Both the position numbers and the translations under genes were made by a program. Positions 48,954 to 60,567 of a DNA stretch of 64,000 nt are shown in pieces; the stretch's first letter is position 1; each line of letters opens with the position of its first letter. The notes below the pieces were generated by a model. It worked only from the letters and a program-made list of their open reading frames with translations, had not been told where the DNA came from and did not search any database. This DNA comes from Rachycentron canadum (lineage: Eukaryota > Chordata > Actinopteri > Carangiformes > Rachycentridae), in the NCBI GenBank assembly GCA_038496675.1, contig CM076650.1, forward strand, positions 11,010,230 through 11,074,229, read 5' to 3'.

Positions 48954-51840
48954 AATGGTTCAACATAACGCAGTCCTGACTGCGGTGTGGGTCAGCGCTG
49001 CTTATTTTGTAGGACAGATGCTTTAGAGCCTACCGTTTTTTCTTTCAGCTCCAGTTGCACTCTCGTTTTTACACTTGAAAGAGTACGAGAGTAACAATAG
49101 GACACAAAGCAAATCCAAGTGTCTGCAACAGCGAGACTTTTTGGTCCTGAATCTTAATTCACTGTCTGACCTGGGCACAGATTAGAAGGTCCATGTTGTA
49201 GATAATCATGGCAAAGAGGTTTGTTCATGCCAGTGCAGCTGGTGCTATCTCCTCTGGGTCCTGGTGTTGTAACTTTATTATTTATTATATTCAATTTGAG
49301 AATCCAAGGAAAAGAGGATGTTGTATGCTGTGCAGTTTCAAGTTCCAAGGCAAATTTGTCATTTGTGTTATTGTACAATATCAATAAAATTGACAGTCTA
49401 ACTGATTCATTTGGTTAACAAGGCATGCTTTCAAGTAAATGTGCTTGTGAAAAGAATAAGTCCCCTTTAATTTAACCTCTAAAATGTCAGTGCCTTGAGC
49501 TGGCCTTTAATACTGGGCTTGTTTGACAGGGCCTTGCATTTGGATAACACACAATAGATAGAATAGCATACACAAATGCTTTAAAAAGATCATTTGTCAG
49601 CATAGTGAGAAAACAACAGTTCAATGAGTAACATACCAATTGTCCTATCCACATCTGCTGCTAAATGATAGGGATCCCCTTTAGTCTCGATCCTATAGGC
49701 TTTTTGTTATTATGTGGGAGTGACATCCTGGCCCTTGTTGTTGAAAGGCAGCCAGCGTAAGCAGTGTGCCAATCTAGAGTTATCCTGTGAGAAATGACTC
49801 CAACTCCCAAATGACAAAGCTGTTCATTATTTAAGCTCTGAAATGGATTTATTATGTTAGACAGTTACATTTTTTCCAGACCAAACAAGGCCAACAAGCA
49901 GTGTAAGAACCGTTTCTTATGTCTACATATTTTAGGTCCTTTATACGTGTAGCCTACATCAAATTTACCAGAAATGTCAAGGTGGAGTCTATATGTGGAA
50001 TAGGTGCAACAGACTAGCTACTGACGCATGTGTGATGAGGTCTCACAATGTTTATGACCTTCACACTGGGCACACAAAAAAAAATCAAGCCAACCATCAT
50101 ATCACAACACTTTTGTTTGCAATAACTGAATTCTTGATTAAACAATGATGGTGGAGTTCCTATTCCACCAACATTGCCACAACATCTACTCACTGAGGTG
50201 CATCAAAAACAAAGTATTTTCCTGCACTAAGTCAAGTGCCTTATCTCCGGCAGTGCTGTACTTTTGACCTGAATTTTGGCATGAAACATGCTAATATTAC
50301 AGATATAATTTTTTAAAAAAAACAAAAAAAAAAACCCCAAATGTTCCTGGGTTATCTTACCGAAGGTTTTTTAAGTGAGATTTTTTGGCAAGAAATTCTA
50401 AAACCAATGATATGAAAATAGGGTAAAATGCCAAAGGGGAAATGACAGAAACACAGTGTTAAGATTGAAGCATAACAGTAAACAGTAAAATGTTGAAGCA
50501 GCAAATAATAAAACATCCACTGTTCAGTAATTCTAACCAAGCAAAGCAATATAACAAAATCCAAATGTTAACAACCACATTATACACACATTAGCCATGA
50601 AGAACAGCATGATGCAGCAGGATATGACGTAGACTTTTTGGAAACATAACATGAATCTGAATAAAATATTAACAGAAGTAGTTTAAAAGTAGAAGTAGTT
50701 AAAATCAATAAAATGCTTGTGTGACACAGCAAACACACGCAGGACAGTGTTAGTTAGTAACTACAACTAATAATATCACAATGCTAATAAGATGCTCATA
50801 AATATGGCCATACATAATTCAAGCCATGCAAAACAGAACATCTTGCAACTACAGACAACAGACCTGCACAGGACTTCACTGACGTGGGACTCACGGTGGA
50901 CAATTTTCAAAATTTTGAAAAGGGATAGCTTCTGTTTTTATTCCAACTATTCTTGTCACAAGCTGCTACATTACCTACGTTACCCAAAACTCAACTCCAC
51001 TGCCAACAGTTTGGTCAGATATTCAACCAAGGACCGGTGCTGACTCACCTGATCTCATTTGAAGCCGTTCATCTTCTCTCTCTGAAGCCAGAAAATGCTT
51101 CATAAAACCTTTTCACTCCTCAAGCAACAGTTGATGCAACAACTGACTTTATGTCCTCTGGGTTTAGAAACAAGTAGACTACTCTGAAGACATTACCTTG
51201 GGCTCTGAGGTTTTGGGATGGACGGTTTTCACAATTTCTTAACATTTCCTTCAACAAACATCTAATTGACTTGAACAAATTGATTGTCAATGAAAATAAT
51301 TAACTGCAGCCATACAGAACATCGACGATGAGGGAACACGCTGTGCTTCACCTGTTCAGAAGCCAGGAAAGGGAACAGAGGAGCAGGACTGTGGCTGGAC
51401 AAGTCCCTCTCTCTCACAGAGGAGACCTTGTGAACCTGATGTTTGAGCCTTTCTGCCCTAAATAAGCACAACTTGGTGAGGAAGCCTTATTATTTACGAT
51501 CTTAAACATCAGACAGGTGTCACTTTACAGTCAGGGTGTATAATGATGAGTGTTTCGTAAGAACATAGTGGGGAAAACAGCAATACGAAAACACACTTGG
51601 CAATACAGGCACGCACACTGGGAGTCCTTATGGGAATATAATAGACGCGCGGTTAGTTTATGGGGGAACAGTTTCATTAGGCAGGACTCGGTCCAAACAC
51701 TGATCTAAATTTAAAAAAAAAAAAAAAGGGAGAAAAAAAAAGGAAAAAAAAGAAAAGTCCGTTGCATGCGTGGAGTCGCCTGGAAATAATTTCTCATTGC
51801 TGATAGGTTGTTCAGCTCCACCAGCCCCGCTTGCGCATGG

Positions 51841-51879
51841 ATTGGCCTAGTGCTCCTTTTCTCTCCAGTTTCTCATTGG
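51841..51879 (-). promoter_or_regulatory. gucy1a1: Paired inverted CCAAT boxes of the gucy1a1 promoter
   Basis: ATTGG at 51841-51845 and 51875-51879, 34 bp apart, about 230-260 nt before the gucy1a1 start codon. No TATA seen. NF-Y is the expected binder. gucy1b1 has a similar pair. Confidence 0.5.
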
Positions 51880-51991
51880 CTTTGGTAAGGATAGTTGCCC
51901 ATGCATTTTTCAATGAATTTTGTATGTGGTCTCCTGCTTTGGTGCGGATCATTTGAATCAGCGGTCTGCGAGGAGGAGAGCTACATCCTGG

Positions 51992-52070
51992 ATGAGCACA
52001 CCAGATGATGGCATTTCTCCCAGAGACCGCAGCTGCTCGACCAGGACTGTCTCCCTCCGAAATTAGATAA
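51992..52070 (+). promoter_or_regulatory. gucy1a1: Two overlapping upstream ORFs in the gucy1a1 leader
   Basis: uORF 1 runs from ATG 51992 to TAG 52064-52066 (24 codons). uORF 2 runs from ATG 52005, in another frame, to TAA 52068-52070 (21 codons). Both end before the main ATG at 52105. They matter only if transcription starts upstream of 51992, which the promoter position suggests. Confidence 0.5.
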
Positions 52071-52104
52071 GAGAGAAGAGCCGGGAGAGATTACAGCGGG
52101 CAAG

Positions 52105-55100
52105 ATGTTCTGCGCGAAGCTGAAAGAACTGAAGATATCCGGAGAGTGTCCATTCTCCAGCAGCGCCAACAATAATGAGCTCGGAGACTCAGAGGAGCGC
52201 TCAGCTGACGACGCGGATTTATTGCCTATTTCTAAGGACGTGCATGGAAAAATAGGTGAGGGTCTCCCTCGGCAGAAGACAAGCAGAGCCAAAGTTAACC
52301 TGCACACACTTGGGGAGAGCATCCGAAAATTAGCATGCCCTGAGGTGAGTAAGAAAAAACGCATATGTTAATTCACTTCATGCCACTAACATGCTTTGTT
52401 TGCATAAATGATAACCAAATAAATGGCATTAATTTGACTCTGCAGCGGTTGGTTTGCCGCACGTCGGTTTTTACGCATCCGCGCAGTGTGTGTTTATTGA
52501 CTTGAGACAGGGATGTGGTGATACTGCTGTCTTTATTTTAACGATGCCTCTGTAATTAAAGCGGCTTTTAAGTCTTACCAGGCGATGACCTTTAACTTGG
52601 TGAACACTTTGTCACAGTTTCAAAGACTGCACACTGCTCTCCATCGAATGATGAGACTATCAGATCACGCCAGAGATCCTGAAAGGTAACGTGTTTTTTG
52701 TTGTTTTTTTTTCAAGACATCAATAACAAATAGCAACAATGCTCCTTCTAGACTGCCACAATTACCACTACAGCTACTGTAAATTATAGGCCTACACTGC
52801 CACTACTACACCATGGCATGTATTACAATCATAGCTGAAATGATACTAAGATGCCACAGCCTCATTTGACCCTCTATTTGCTTCAAGATTCCTTATTTCC
52901 TCTGCTACTCTCTTTACTACACTGATACTAATGAGAACATCAGTAAGGCCTGATGCAGACTCAGGCTGCTATGGATACCTGGAGATAGAGTCAACCCTTA
53001 CACATCTGCTGAAAACACATGACTATAACTATATCAAGCAGAAATTCTCAATACTTTTATCAACATATTCATAGTCTGATATATAGCGCAAATGAAAATG
53101 CAACTATTTCAATTGTTGATTTAAAAATAAATTCGTAGCTTCTTCTTAAATGTGTTTTTTCCCCTTTTTTTATGTCAGTAAATTACCTTTAGTTTTGAAC
53201 TGTTGGTCAGACAAAGTAAGACATTTGAAGATATCAACCTGGGCTGGAACATTATTCACTTTTTCTGACTAAACTGAACATTTGACAGATTAAAAGATCG
53301 TGAAACTAAAAGAAAGCTGCAGCTCTACCAATCTGTTTTCCGGTAAATGAACAGTATAGTCCACCGAGCTCTGGTTTGTGTGTCTCAATGTTTATTGTCT
53401 CTCCAGTCCAAGAATTTGCTGCACAGGCAATCAGAGCTGCAGTGATGAACCGGAGCATTTAGTGGAAATGATAAACATTTACTCAACCAAAACAGGTAAT
53501 GTCAAATCTGAAATTCATTGTGCAAAACATGTCATTTTCATTTTAAAATTCTGGATATTGTGGGCTTCCCATCTTCACCTGTTTCCCTTCATGTATCTGG
53601 CAGCAATCCCAATGGAAGCTCTGAAAGTTTCTCTTGGCGAGGAGCTCTTCAACATGTGTTATGAGGAGGACAGACACATTTTAAAGGTGGTTGGAGGAGC
53701 TCTCCACGACTTCCTCAACAGCTTCAATGTCTTGTTGAAGCAGAGCAGCACGCTGCCCAACCCGGACAGAGAAGATTATGTAAACGAACCTTCGGTTCTG
53801 TGCTTAGACAAGGATCCGGGTCTGCTTACTGTCTACTTCTTCAACCCCCACCCGACCACTCAGCTCTTTTTCCCTGGAGTCATCAAAGCTGCTGCCCGCT
53901 TGCTGTATCACACCACTGTGGATGTGTTGATGGACCCCCCCAGTGCTAAAGACAGCATCTTGCAGTCCAGCCCCCAGCCCAGTCTTCTATACACAGTTGT
54001 TGTTAAGGATGCAAAAAATCTGAGCCCCAGTCCGCTGCGGGCTACCTCAGCTGGGACCCTTCCTACCACTCTGTTCTCCACCATTTTCCCTTTCCATCTG
54101 ATCCTGGACCAGGACTTGGTTCTGGTTCAAATAGGACATGGGCTCAGGAAGAGACTGACCAGAAAGGATGGATTGAGGCGGTCTGCTACCTTCCAAGAAC
54201 ACTTCTCTATTGTCTCTCCCCAGATCAAATGTACCTTTCAGGGTATTCTGACTATGCTAAACACGCAGTTTATCATTCGAATCAAGCATGGAGGCTCCAC
54301 CACAGACAACACAGGGAAGGTATGTTGTAATGTCCGCGAGATATAAATTGGAAAGTGGTGTCAGCAACTAATGAGGTCTTCTGATCACTCTGTTAAAATT
54401 AAATCGAGTAAATAGAGGTAAAAAAATAAATAAATAAATCAGGCTGTTTATAAGCAGTTGGGCTTATTAGTGGTGCACTTGGCCTGAGGTAGAGATCAAG
54501 ATTATACCCCCAATGGAGATCAGAAGCAAATGTCAAACCATTTCATCCATCAAAGGCACAGCTATGCTTGTGCTATTTATGTAAGGGTGCACTGCCATTG
54601 GTCGTCATGACAAGAAAAAAGTGTCAGTGAGTCAGTGGTGTAATGGCTGATGACATTTGGTCAGAGAGGCTTTGCTATTTACTACAACACCAGTCCACCA
54701 GTGGTAGTTTCACCTTAACTTTTATTGTCCACAGAGTCCAGTTAAAAAAAAAAAAATAGAAAAAAAAAAAAAGATCTGTAATCTATGAACAGAAAGAAAG
54801 TGTCTCAATCTTGTCCACCTAGAGTAGACACCGTATCAATCCTTTGACAAGTCCACTATCCACAAACATGACTGAAATGTCAACGGAAGTAGCACATTCA
54901 AAATTAATTATGTTGCAATCTTCAAACTACTTCTGGAGTTGTATTTCTCCCTATAGCTACTGTTGTTATAACTGTTGTTATAACTCTGAAATGTTAATCT
55001 CATGGTGGTCCGAGGTGAAAGGTCAAGGGGTCACAGAAGTCACTAGGATTCATCCCTTAAGAGGAATCTATGTCTGTACCAAATGTCAAGACAATTCATC

Positions 55101-58100
55101 TAATAATTAACTAGTCTGAATTTGTGCTCCACTGGAACATAAATAAACCTTTTGGCTTTGTTTACTGACAGACAGCTGCATACAGCTGCTGTTTCATAAA
55201 TACCATGCAAACAGCCAGTTTGCTTTTCTTTTCTCTAAGGTTTAAATTCCAACATGCCTTGAGGGAGTTTATGTATGTGTACAATGCTTATTTTAAAACA
55301 TCCTTTATATATTTTGTTGTTTTTTTTCTTAATTCTGTAGTCCATTTAAAAAAATTTGTCTTTTGCAACAGTATGTGCTCTACATATTCTGCCATTTAGC
55401 TGTGAGGACAGTTCAACCCTAATTCAAACTAGCTTTCCAGTAAATGAACTTTTCTCATCATATGATTTTCCTTTCAGCTCATGGACCTTAAAGGTCAGAT
55501 GATCTACGTTTCAGAGTCCAATGCCATCTTGTTCCTGGGCTCACCATGTGTGGATAAGCTGGAGGAGCTAACAGGCCGCGGCCTCTACTTGTCAGACATC
55601 CCTATCCATAACGCACTGCGTGATGTAGTTCTGGTTGGTGAACAGGCCAAAGCCCAGGACGGTTTGAAGAAGCGTCTGGGGAAGGCCAAGGCAGCCTTGG
55701 AGCATGCTCACCAAGCACTGGAGGAGGAGAAGAAGAAGACAGTGGACCTCCTCTTCTCCATTTTCCCTGGCACTGTGGCACAACAGCTATGGCAGGGACA
55801 AACGGTTCAGGCCAAGAAGTTTGAAAGGGTTACAATGCTCTTCTCTGACATTGTGGGCTTCACGGCTGTGTGCTCCCTCTGTACCCCAATGCAAGTGATC
55901 ACCATGCTCAATGAATTGTACACCAGGTTTGACCACCACTGTGGGGAGCTTGATGTTTATAAGGTAGGTTAATGGAACATACTGGAAGGACATACCTCCC
56001 TAAAGTCAGTGAAGCTGCTGTTAGAAGTTAAACATATTCAAAATTTTTCTCTCAAGCGTATAGCAAATAACAGAAAATATAAAATATAAAATTTCAGATT
56101 TTATTTTTTAGTTTAATAATTCAGTCATATTTTCTGTACATTTTGTCTCCAAAATATTTAGATGCATCTCAATGCATCTCTCTGCAGACAAGCATAAAAA
56201 GTGAGTAACAGCACTAGAGAATACTAAGTCCTTGATATTTTAACTTATTGAAATAGTTATATTTTCTTATTTTCTTAGTTTAACTTTTTGTTTTGCCTAA
56301 AAACAGTCACATTTTGAGATATTGAGATATTGAGATATTTCATGTAGATATAGAAGAACCAACATGAGTAAATTCATCATTAAACCCCCTAAATCCCAGA
56401 GCACATGACCTCAGTGTCCTCCATGCCTCAGTCGGTAGCTAAAATAAAGACTGCTGTAGCTGTTTACATCGAAATAAACACCTTTCAAAAACTTAAGAAT
56501 TAAAAAGTATAATGCTATAGTGACTGACAGATTCAAAATCAGATCTTTTTTTTTCTTTTGACAAAAAATGTGCAATACCTTATGTCAGGTACTAGCCTAA
56601 GGTGTGTTAAGGTGAATAATTTTCATTAAATGCCTTCACAGATTTTAATTTTTAATAAAATGTTTAACAATTATAAATTCCAAAGGACTGAAGGGACCCA
56701 CTGTAACTCAACTGCCCCAGTGTCTGCCAGGGACTGTTAATCTACAGGGAGGTTGGATAATGTAATCAAAGTGTCATGGAAGTATAACAGACAGAGCAGT
56801 GTATTTGACAAATATCTCGTAAAACGCTAGGAAGTCAGAGGTTCCTTCAGGACCCTGTTTCCACTCCACATGTATGAGTCTAAAAATAGTTTCACTTTGT
56901 CTCTGCCACATAGCTGCTGAGTGCTTTGCTGTCCAGATTTACACGTACAAAGGCGAAGAATAGGAAGACAAAACGCTTCTGGACTTTTTAATATGACCAG
57001 GGATCAACCACTATTACAATTTAAGTTTTATTACTCCGTGTTTCTTCTCCTCTGTCTTGTACTGCAAGATGAAGAGCACGTCAGATTCTTAATCAGAGAT
57101 CACATTTGTCATTCCCTTCAGGGTCCATTGTCTTCATGGGAAAGCACATATTTAATCAAGTTAAGGGAGCCCTTGACTTTGGGTGGAAGGGGACACAAAC
57201 AGCTTCTTTTTTCTGTCTCGTTTGATTGGTTAAAACTCATTGTAATGATCCTCCACTGTGTTCAGGTGGAGACCATTGGTGATGCGTATTGTGTAGCTGG
57301 TGGCCTACACAAGGAGAGTGAGACTCACGCTGTCCAAATTGCACTCATGGCCTTAAAGATGATGGAGCTTTCAGATGAAGTCATGACACCAACTGGAGAC
57401 CCAATACAGGTGAGGGTCAAGTACTGCATACTGTAATACTCCTCTTTCATTATAATTACATAACAACAATCCAAGAGAGTTTTCATATTAATGTTTTCCA
57501 TTTGAAAGGAAATTGTGGTTTCTCTGTCAGACTGAATGCAAAAGTGACTGAAAGTTTATTCATCACAAGTTTTAAGGCATCCTCAGACATTTGACTACAA
57601 AGTAGATCGATGGTATGGTGTTGCTGCCACAAAAATCCCATGAAAAGATCAAAACCAACATGATAGTCTGTATACTCCCATTCCCAAATCCATTAACTCC
57701 CACTGATAACTGATTTCCTTCCATTTAAATATGCAAAGTTGAGTTTTTAAGGTGTTCTCATACATCACTTACTGCACATTCATGATTAGTTGCTTTTCTT
57801 CTTCACTGCATTTGTGGGCACACTCCTCCATTTGTTCAGACATTACCACCAGCAACTGTGGATGAGCATAGTAGCTTCATGCAAATGGCAGATACAAACA
57901 AAATGTGGACCTACTCATAAATGCCAACTACCTTTAAACAGGAGTAAATTAAGTATTGGTTGGGGACTGTTTTTAACTGCAGATTTGGTGTGCTGCTGAG
58001 TGTTTATAGCAGTAGGACAGTGTTTGCTATGATTTAAATAAAATTTTGACTTTTGTGAAGTTTGTTAACAATAAAAAATATGGACTATCACCAGAGTTAC

Positions 58101-58815
58101 CCTTTAAAAGTCGGCTATTGATTTCATCATGTGCACAGTAGGATTATTCAGGAGCTATACTGATAGCAATACCAACTCTATGCTCATACAGTGTAAGCGA
58201 GTTGGGTCCAGTTCTGATTTGTGCTGAATGTTTTTTCCAGATGCGTATTGGCCTCCACACGGGCTCAGTTCTGGCTGGTGTAGTAGGGGTGAAGATGCCA
58301 CGCTACTGCCTTTTTGGGAACAATGTCACACTGGCCAACAAGTTTGAATCCTGTAGCCAACCAAGAAAAATCAATATCAGCCCTACAACCCACAGGTGAT
58401 GCAACTCTGCAAATGCAACTTATATGTTGTGGTTTTATCATTAACCACAATGATAATTTTAATAAAAATAGCTTAATAATAACTCTTCACAACTATCATA
58501 GAAACATATGCCCTGACTCAAAAAACAAGTACAAGTGATTGTTGTAGAGAAAAACAAAACAAAGTGCTCTAGTCAGGAAACTTTTTTTCTTGTGTAATTT
58601 GCCACAATGTTTTTAGATTCATGTTTAATTTGTGTGCGCTTTGTCCCAGATTGCTGAAGGATCGCCCAGAGTTTGTCTTTGTTCCCAGGAGCAGACAGGA
58701 GCTTCCGGCCAACTTCCCAGAAGACATCCCTGGTGTTTGTTACTTTTTGGAGGCCTTCTCCTTCAAAACTGACTCTGAGAGGAAGTCAGGCTGCTGCACA
58801 GCCCAGAAGCATTAG
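52105..58815 (+). CDS. gucy1a1: Soluble guanylate cyclase subunit alpha-1
   Basis: Eight coding exons: 52105-52344, 52618-52685, 53407-53495, 53604-54319, 55478-55963, 57266-57409, 58241-58395 and 58650-58815 (2064 nt, 687 aa; human 690). It pairs with beta1 to form the cytosolic nitric oxide receptor that makes cGMP from GTP. The N-terminus MFCAKLKELKISGECPF is diagnostic for alpha1 over alpha2. Order: H-NOX-like region (about 80-260), PAS/HNOBA, a signalling coiled coil (about 428-460, GLKKRLGKAKAALEHAHQAL), and the cyclase domain from about 480. Metal-binding Asp495 (FSDIVGFT) and Asp539 (ETIGDAY) are present. Thr611 and Lys615 replace the catalytic Asn/Arg that beta1 supplies, as expected for an alpha chain. 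Exon 3 is poorly conserved against mammals. gucy1b1 follows in tandem. Confidence 0.94.
54845..55112 (+). repeat. Degenerate teleost interspersed repeat in a gucy1a1 intron
   Basis: 'gaggtgaaaggtcaaggggt', 'cacagaagtcactaggattc' and 'tctgtaccaaatgtcaagac' are words of a common fish repeat. It lies between exons 4 and 5; the ORF across it is not a gene. Confidence 0.6.
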
Positions 58816-59849
58816 TTATAAAGAAATATAAATGTATTGAGTGAATACAGTGCAAACACCATGTATATTTTATTTTGGGTTATTTAGCTATTGATTATAT
58901 TGTCTATCAGTCTCTCTCTATCAACTCTTACAGCTTACAGAGATGTCAGTTTGCTGTCAAACATGAGCCTTGCCTCTGTACAATTATCTATTTTACAGTT
59001 GTAGTGAAAATTAATGCTCACTTCCTAATTTTTCTATCAGAATGAGTCATCTCTCTAAATTGTTTTCAAGCTCCCACCACAGACTGTCAATGAAAGATTT
59101 TGAGACAAAAATATCACTTAAGAAGTACATTTTGTTGTTTAAAGTTATTCATCTTTGATTTGCAGATCTGAGAGGAAATTTGAATATATCATCTTCCATA
59201 ATGTAGATATGGTAGAGAAATACATTCTGGATGTTGATTCTCAATGTGATGTTGTTAATCAGAGTGATCGCTCTTGTCAAGGTTGTTGTCTGTAAATATC
59301 TATTCGTCCATTAACATCTGTCCAGATCAGGTACCTGCTAAATCACATTGCCTAATGGGATGGGAGAGGGAATCGAGATTCAAATTGAATTTCATGACAA
59401 AGAATATGGCTAAAGAAGAATAAAGCTGAATGAAATATTATAATATTGAATGGATTAATGGCAGGCAGAGTCAGGTAGGATCACAGATGTTAGTGTCAAA
59501 CTGTTTTTCTGTTATTTTCACCAGCTTTCTTTTCTTTAGTTCTAGTTCAATATGAATTTATATGTCAGTAATTTCTTCCAGGGGTACGTGATTCTAACTC
59601 AGTATATATTTGTAAGAATATGTAACTTAAACCTCCATTTACTACATATAAAGCATTCCAAGATCCAATTTTCTTACTATAAGTAATGTATTTTTACTTT
59701 TTCCTCACTGTACACATGTTTATACTGTATTTATTACTTGAGTATCATAGCACTACTTTCCCATAAAGGGGCATATGACACAAGAATACAATGAATGTTC
59801 TACTATCACTCATAATGATGTGCTTTAATCATTATTGTAATCAAAGTGC

Positions 59850-59855
59850 AATAAA
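59850..59855 (+). terminator. gucy1a1: Possible gucy1a1 polyadenylation signal
   Basis: AATAAA about 1.03 kb after the stop. Another AATAAA lies at 59419-59424 (0.6 kb). Which is used cannot be told from sequence; both lie before the gucy1b1 promoter. Confidence 0.4.
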
Positions 59856-59974
59856 TATTGATATTAACAGACTTAAGTGACTGCCTTTACAATATAGAGT
59901 ATTCCACGATACAGAAGATTTACAATGTTGGATTGGGCTATAGATACAAACTATGATGACAAGATATGCAATGG

Positions 59975-60100
59975 TGGAAAGTATCTAAGTTTATTTTCCT
60001 TATGTAATGTACTTAATTACAATTTAAATGTAATTGTTTACATTTCTATTTTCTTAAATTTACTACCTGCAATTATGTGACAGGCATTACTACTTTTCCC
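59975..60100 (+). repeat. Degenerate teleost repeat between gucy1a1 and gucy1b1
   Basis: 'ggtggaaagtatctaagttt' and nearby AT-rich words resemble the same fish repeat family as 43866-44040. Confidence 0.45.
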
Positions 60101-60376
60101 GGGGAAAAAAACCCCATCAGTTTCAGTTTAATTAATGGGTCAGGCTGCATACATACATACATATATACATTCCTGTATACATACACATATTTAGCCTCTT
60201 TATATTCATTGGTAATATGTAAGTCATTTTAAGTAACAAAATACGATATATGTTGATATATATGTTATATATTTCTCATATATAGGATATATTTTTGAAA
60301 GAAAATACTTTTTGCGTATTAAGTGTCAGAGTGCGAGGTTTTAGCTCCTCCAGCATCAGTTGGACAGCTTGCTCTC

Positions 60377-60423
60377 ATTGGTCGAGAATGGCTTACGTAA
60401 GACCGTCTCTCGTCTGCTATTGG
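60377..60423. promoter_or_regulatory. gucy1b1: gucy1b1 promoter: two inverted CCAAT boxes flanking a D-box
   Basis: ATTGG at 60377-60381 and 60419-60423 (42 bp apart) flank CTTACGTAAG at 60392-60401, a perfect palindrome containing TTACGTAA, the consensus for PAR-bZIP factors (DBP, TEF, HLF) and NFIL3. The cluster is 145-190 nt upstream of the start codon, CpG-rich and TATA-less. CCAAT-binding factor has been reported to control the mammalian beta1 gene, which fits. Confidence 0.6.
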
Positions 60424-60465
60424 CCAGACGCGCTGCCATTCACTTCCTGAGGGAAGAAACGGGGA

Positions 60466-60536
60466 ATGGACGCAGAGACACTCAGCATCTGTACCAAACG
60501 ATGAAGGTTGTGTCAGATTCAACGGTTTTTGCTTAA
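60466..60536 (+). promoter_or_regulatory. gucy1b1: Two linked upstream ORFs in the gucy1b1 leader
   Basis: uORF 1 is ATG 60466 to TGA 60502-60504 (12 codons). uORF 2 starts at ATG 60501, sharing ATGA with the first stop, and ends TAA 60534-60536 (11 codons). The main ATG is at 60568. Both lie downstream of the inferred promoter, so probably in the mRNA. Confidence 0.5.
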
Positions 60537-60567
60537 AAATAAGAGAAAAGGAAGAGCAGCTGTCACC

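Larger units (their letters stand above)
47326..51780. other. Intergenic DNA between ufsp2 and gucy1a1
   Basis: No coding exon recognised. Contents: a (TG)n array at 47901-47976, a worn 'CTCCACTACATTT'-type repeat at about 48360-48500, a tandem-repeat-bearing element at 48604-48875, an (AG)n run at 48932-48953 and A-rich tracts near 51712-51755. The human 4q35/4q32 synteny break falls somewhere between 45 and 51.8 kb. Confidence 0.5.

Noticed and set aside
53378..54346. Continuous 322-codon ORF read as one exon
   Set aside because: It runs through a real intron (53496-53603) with good GT..AG sites; removing it restores the alpha1 sequence.
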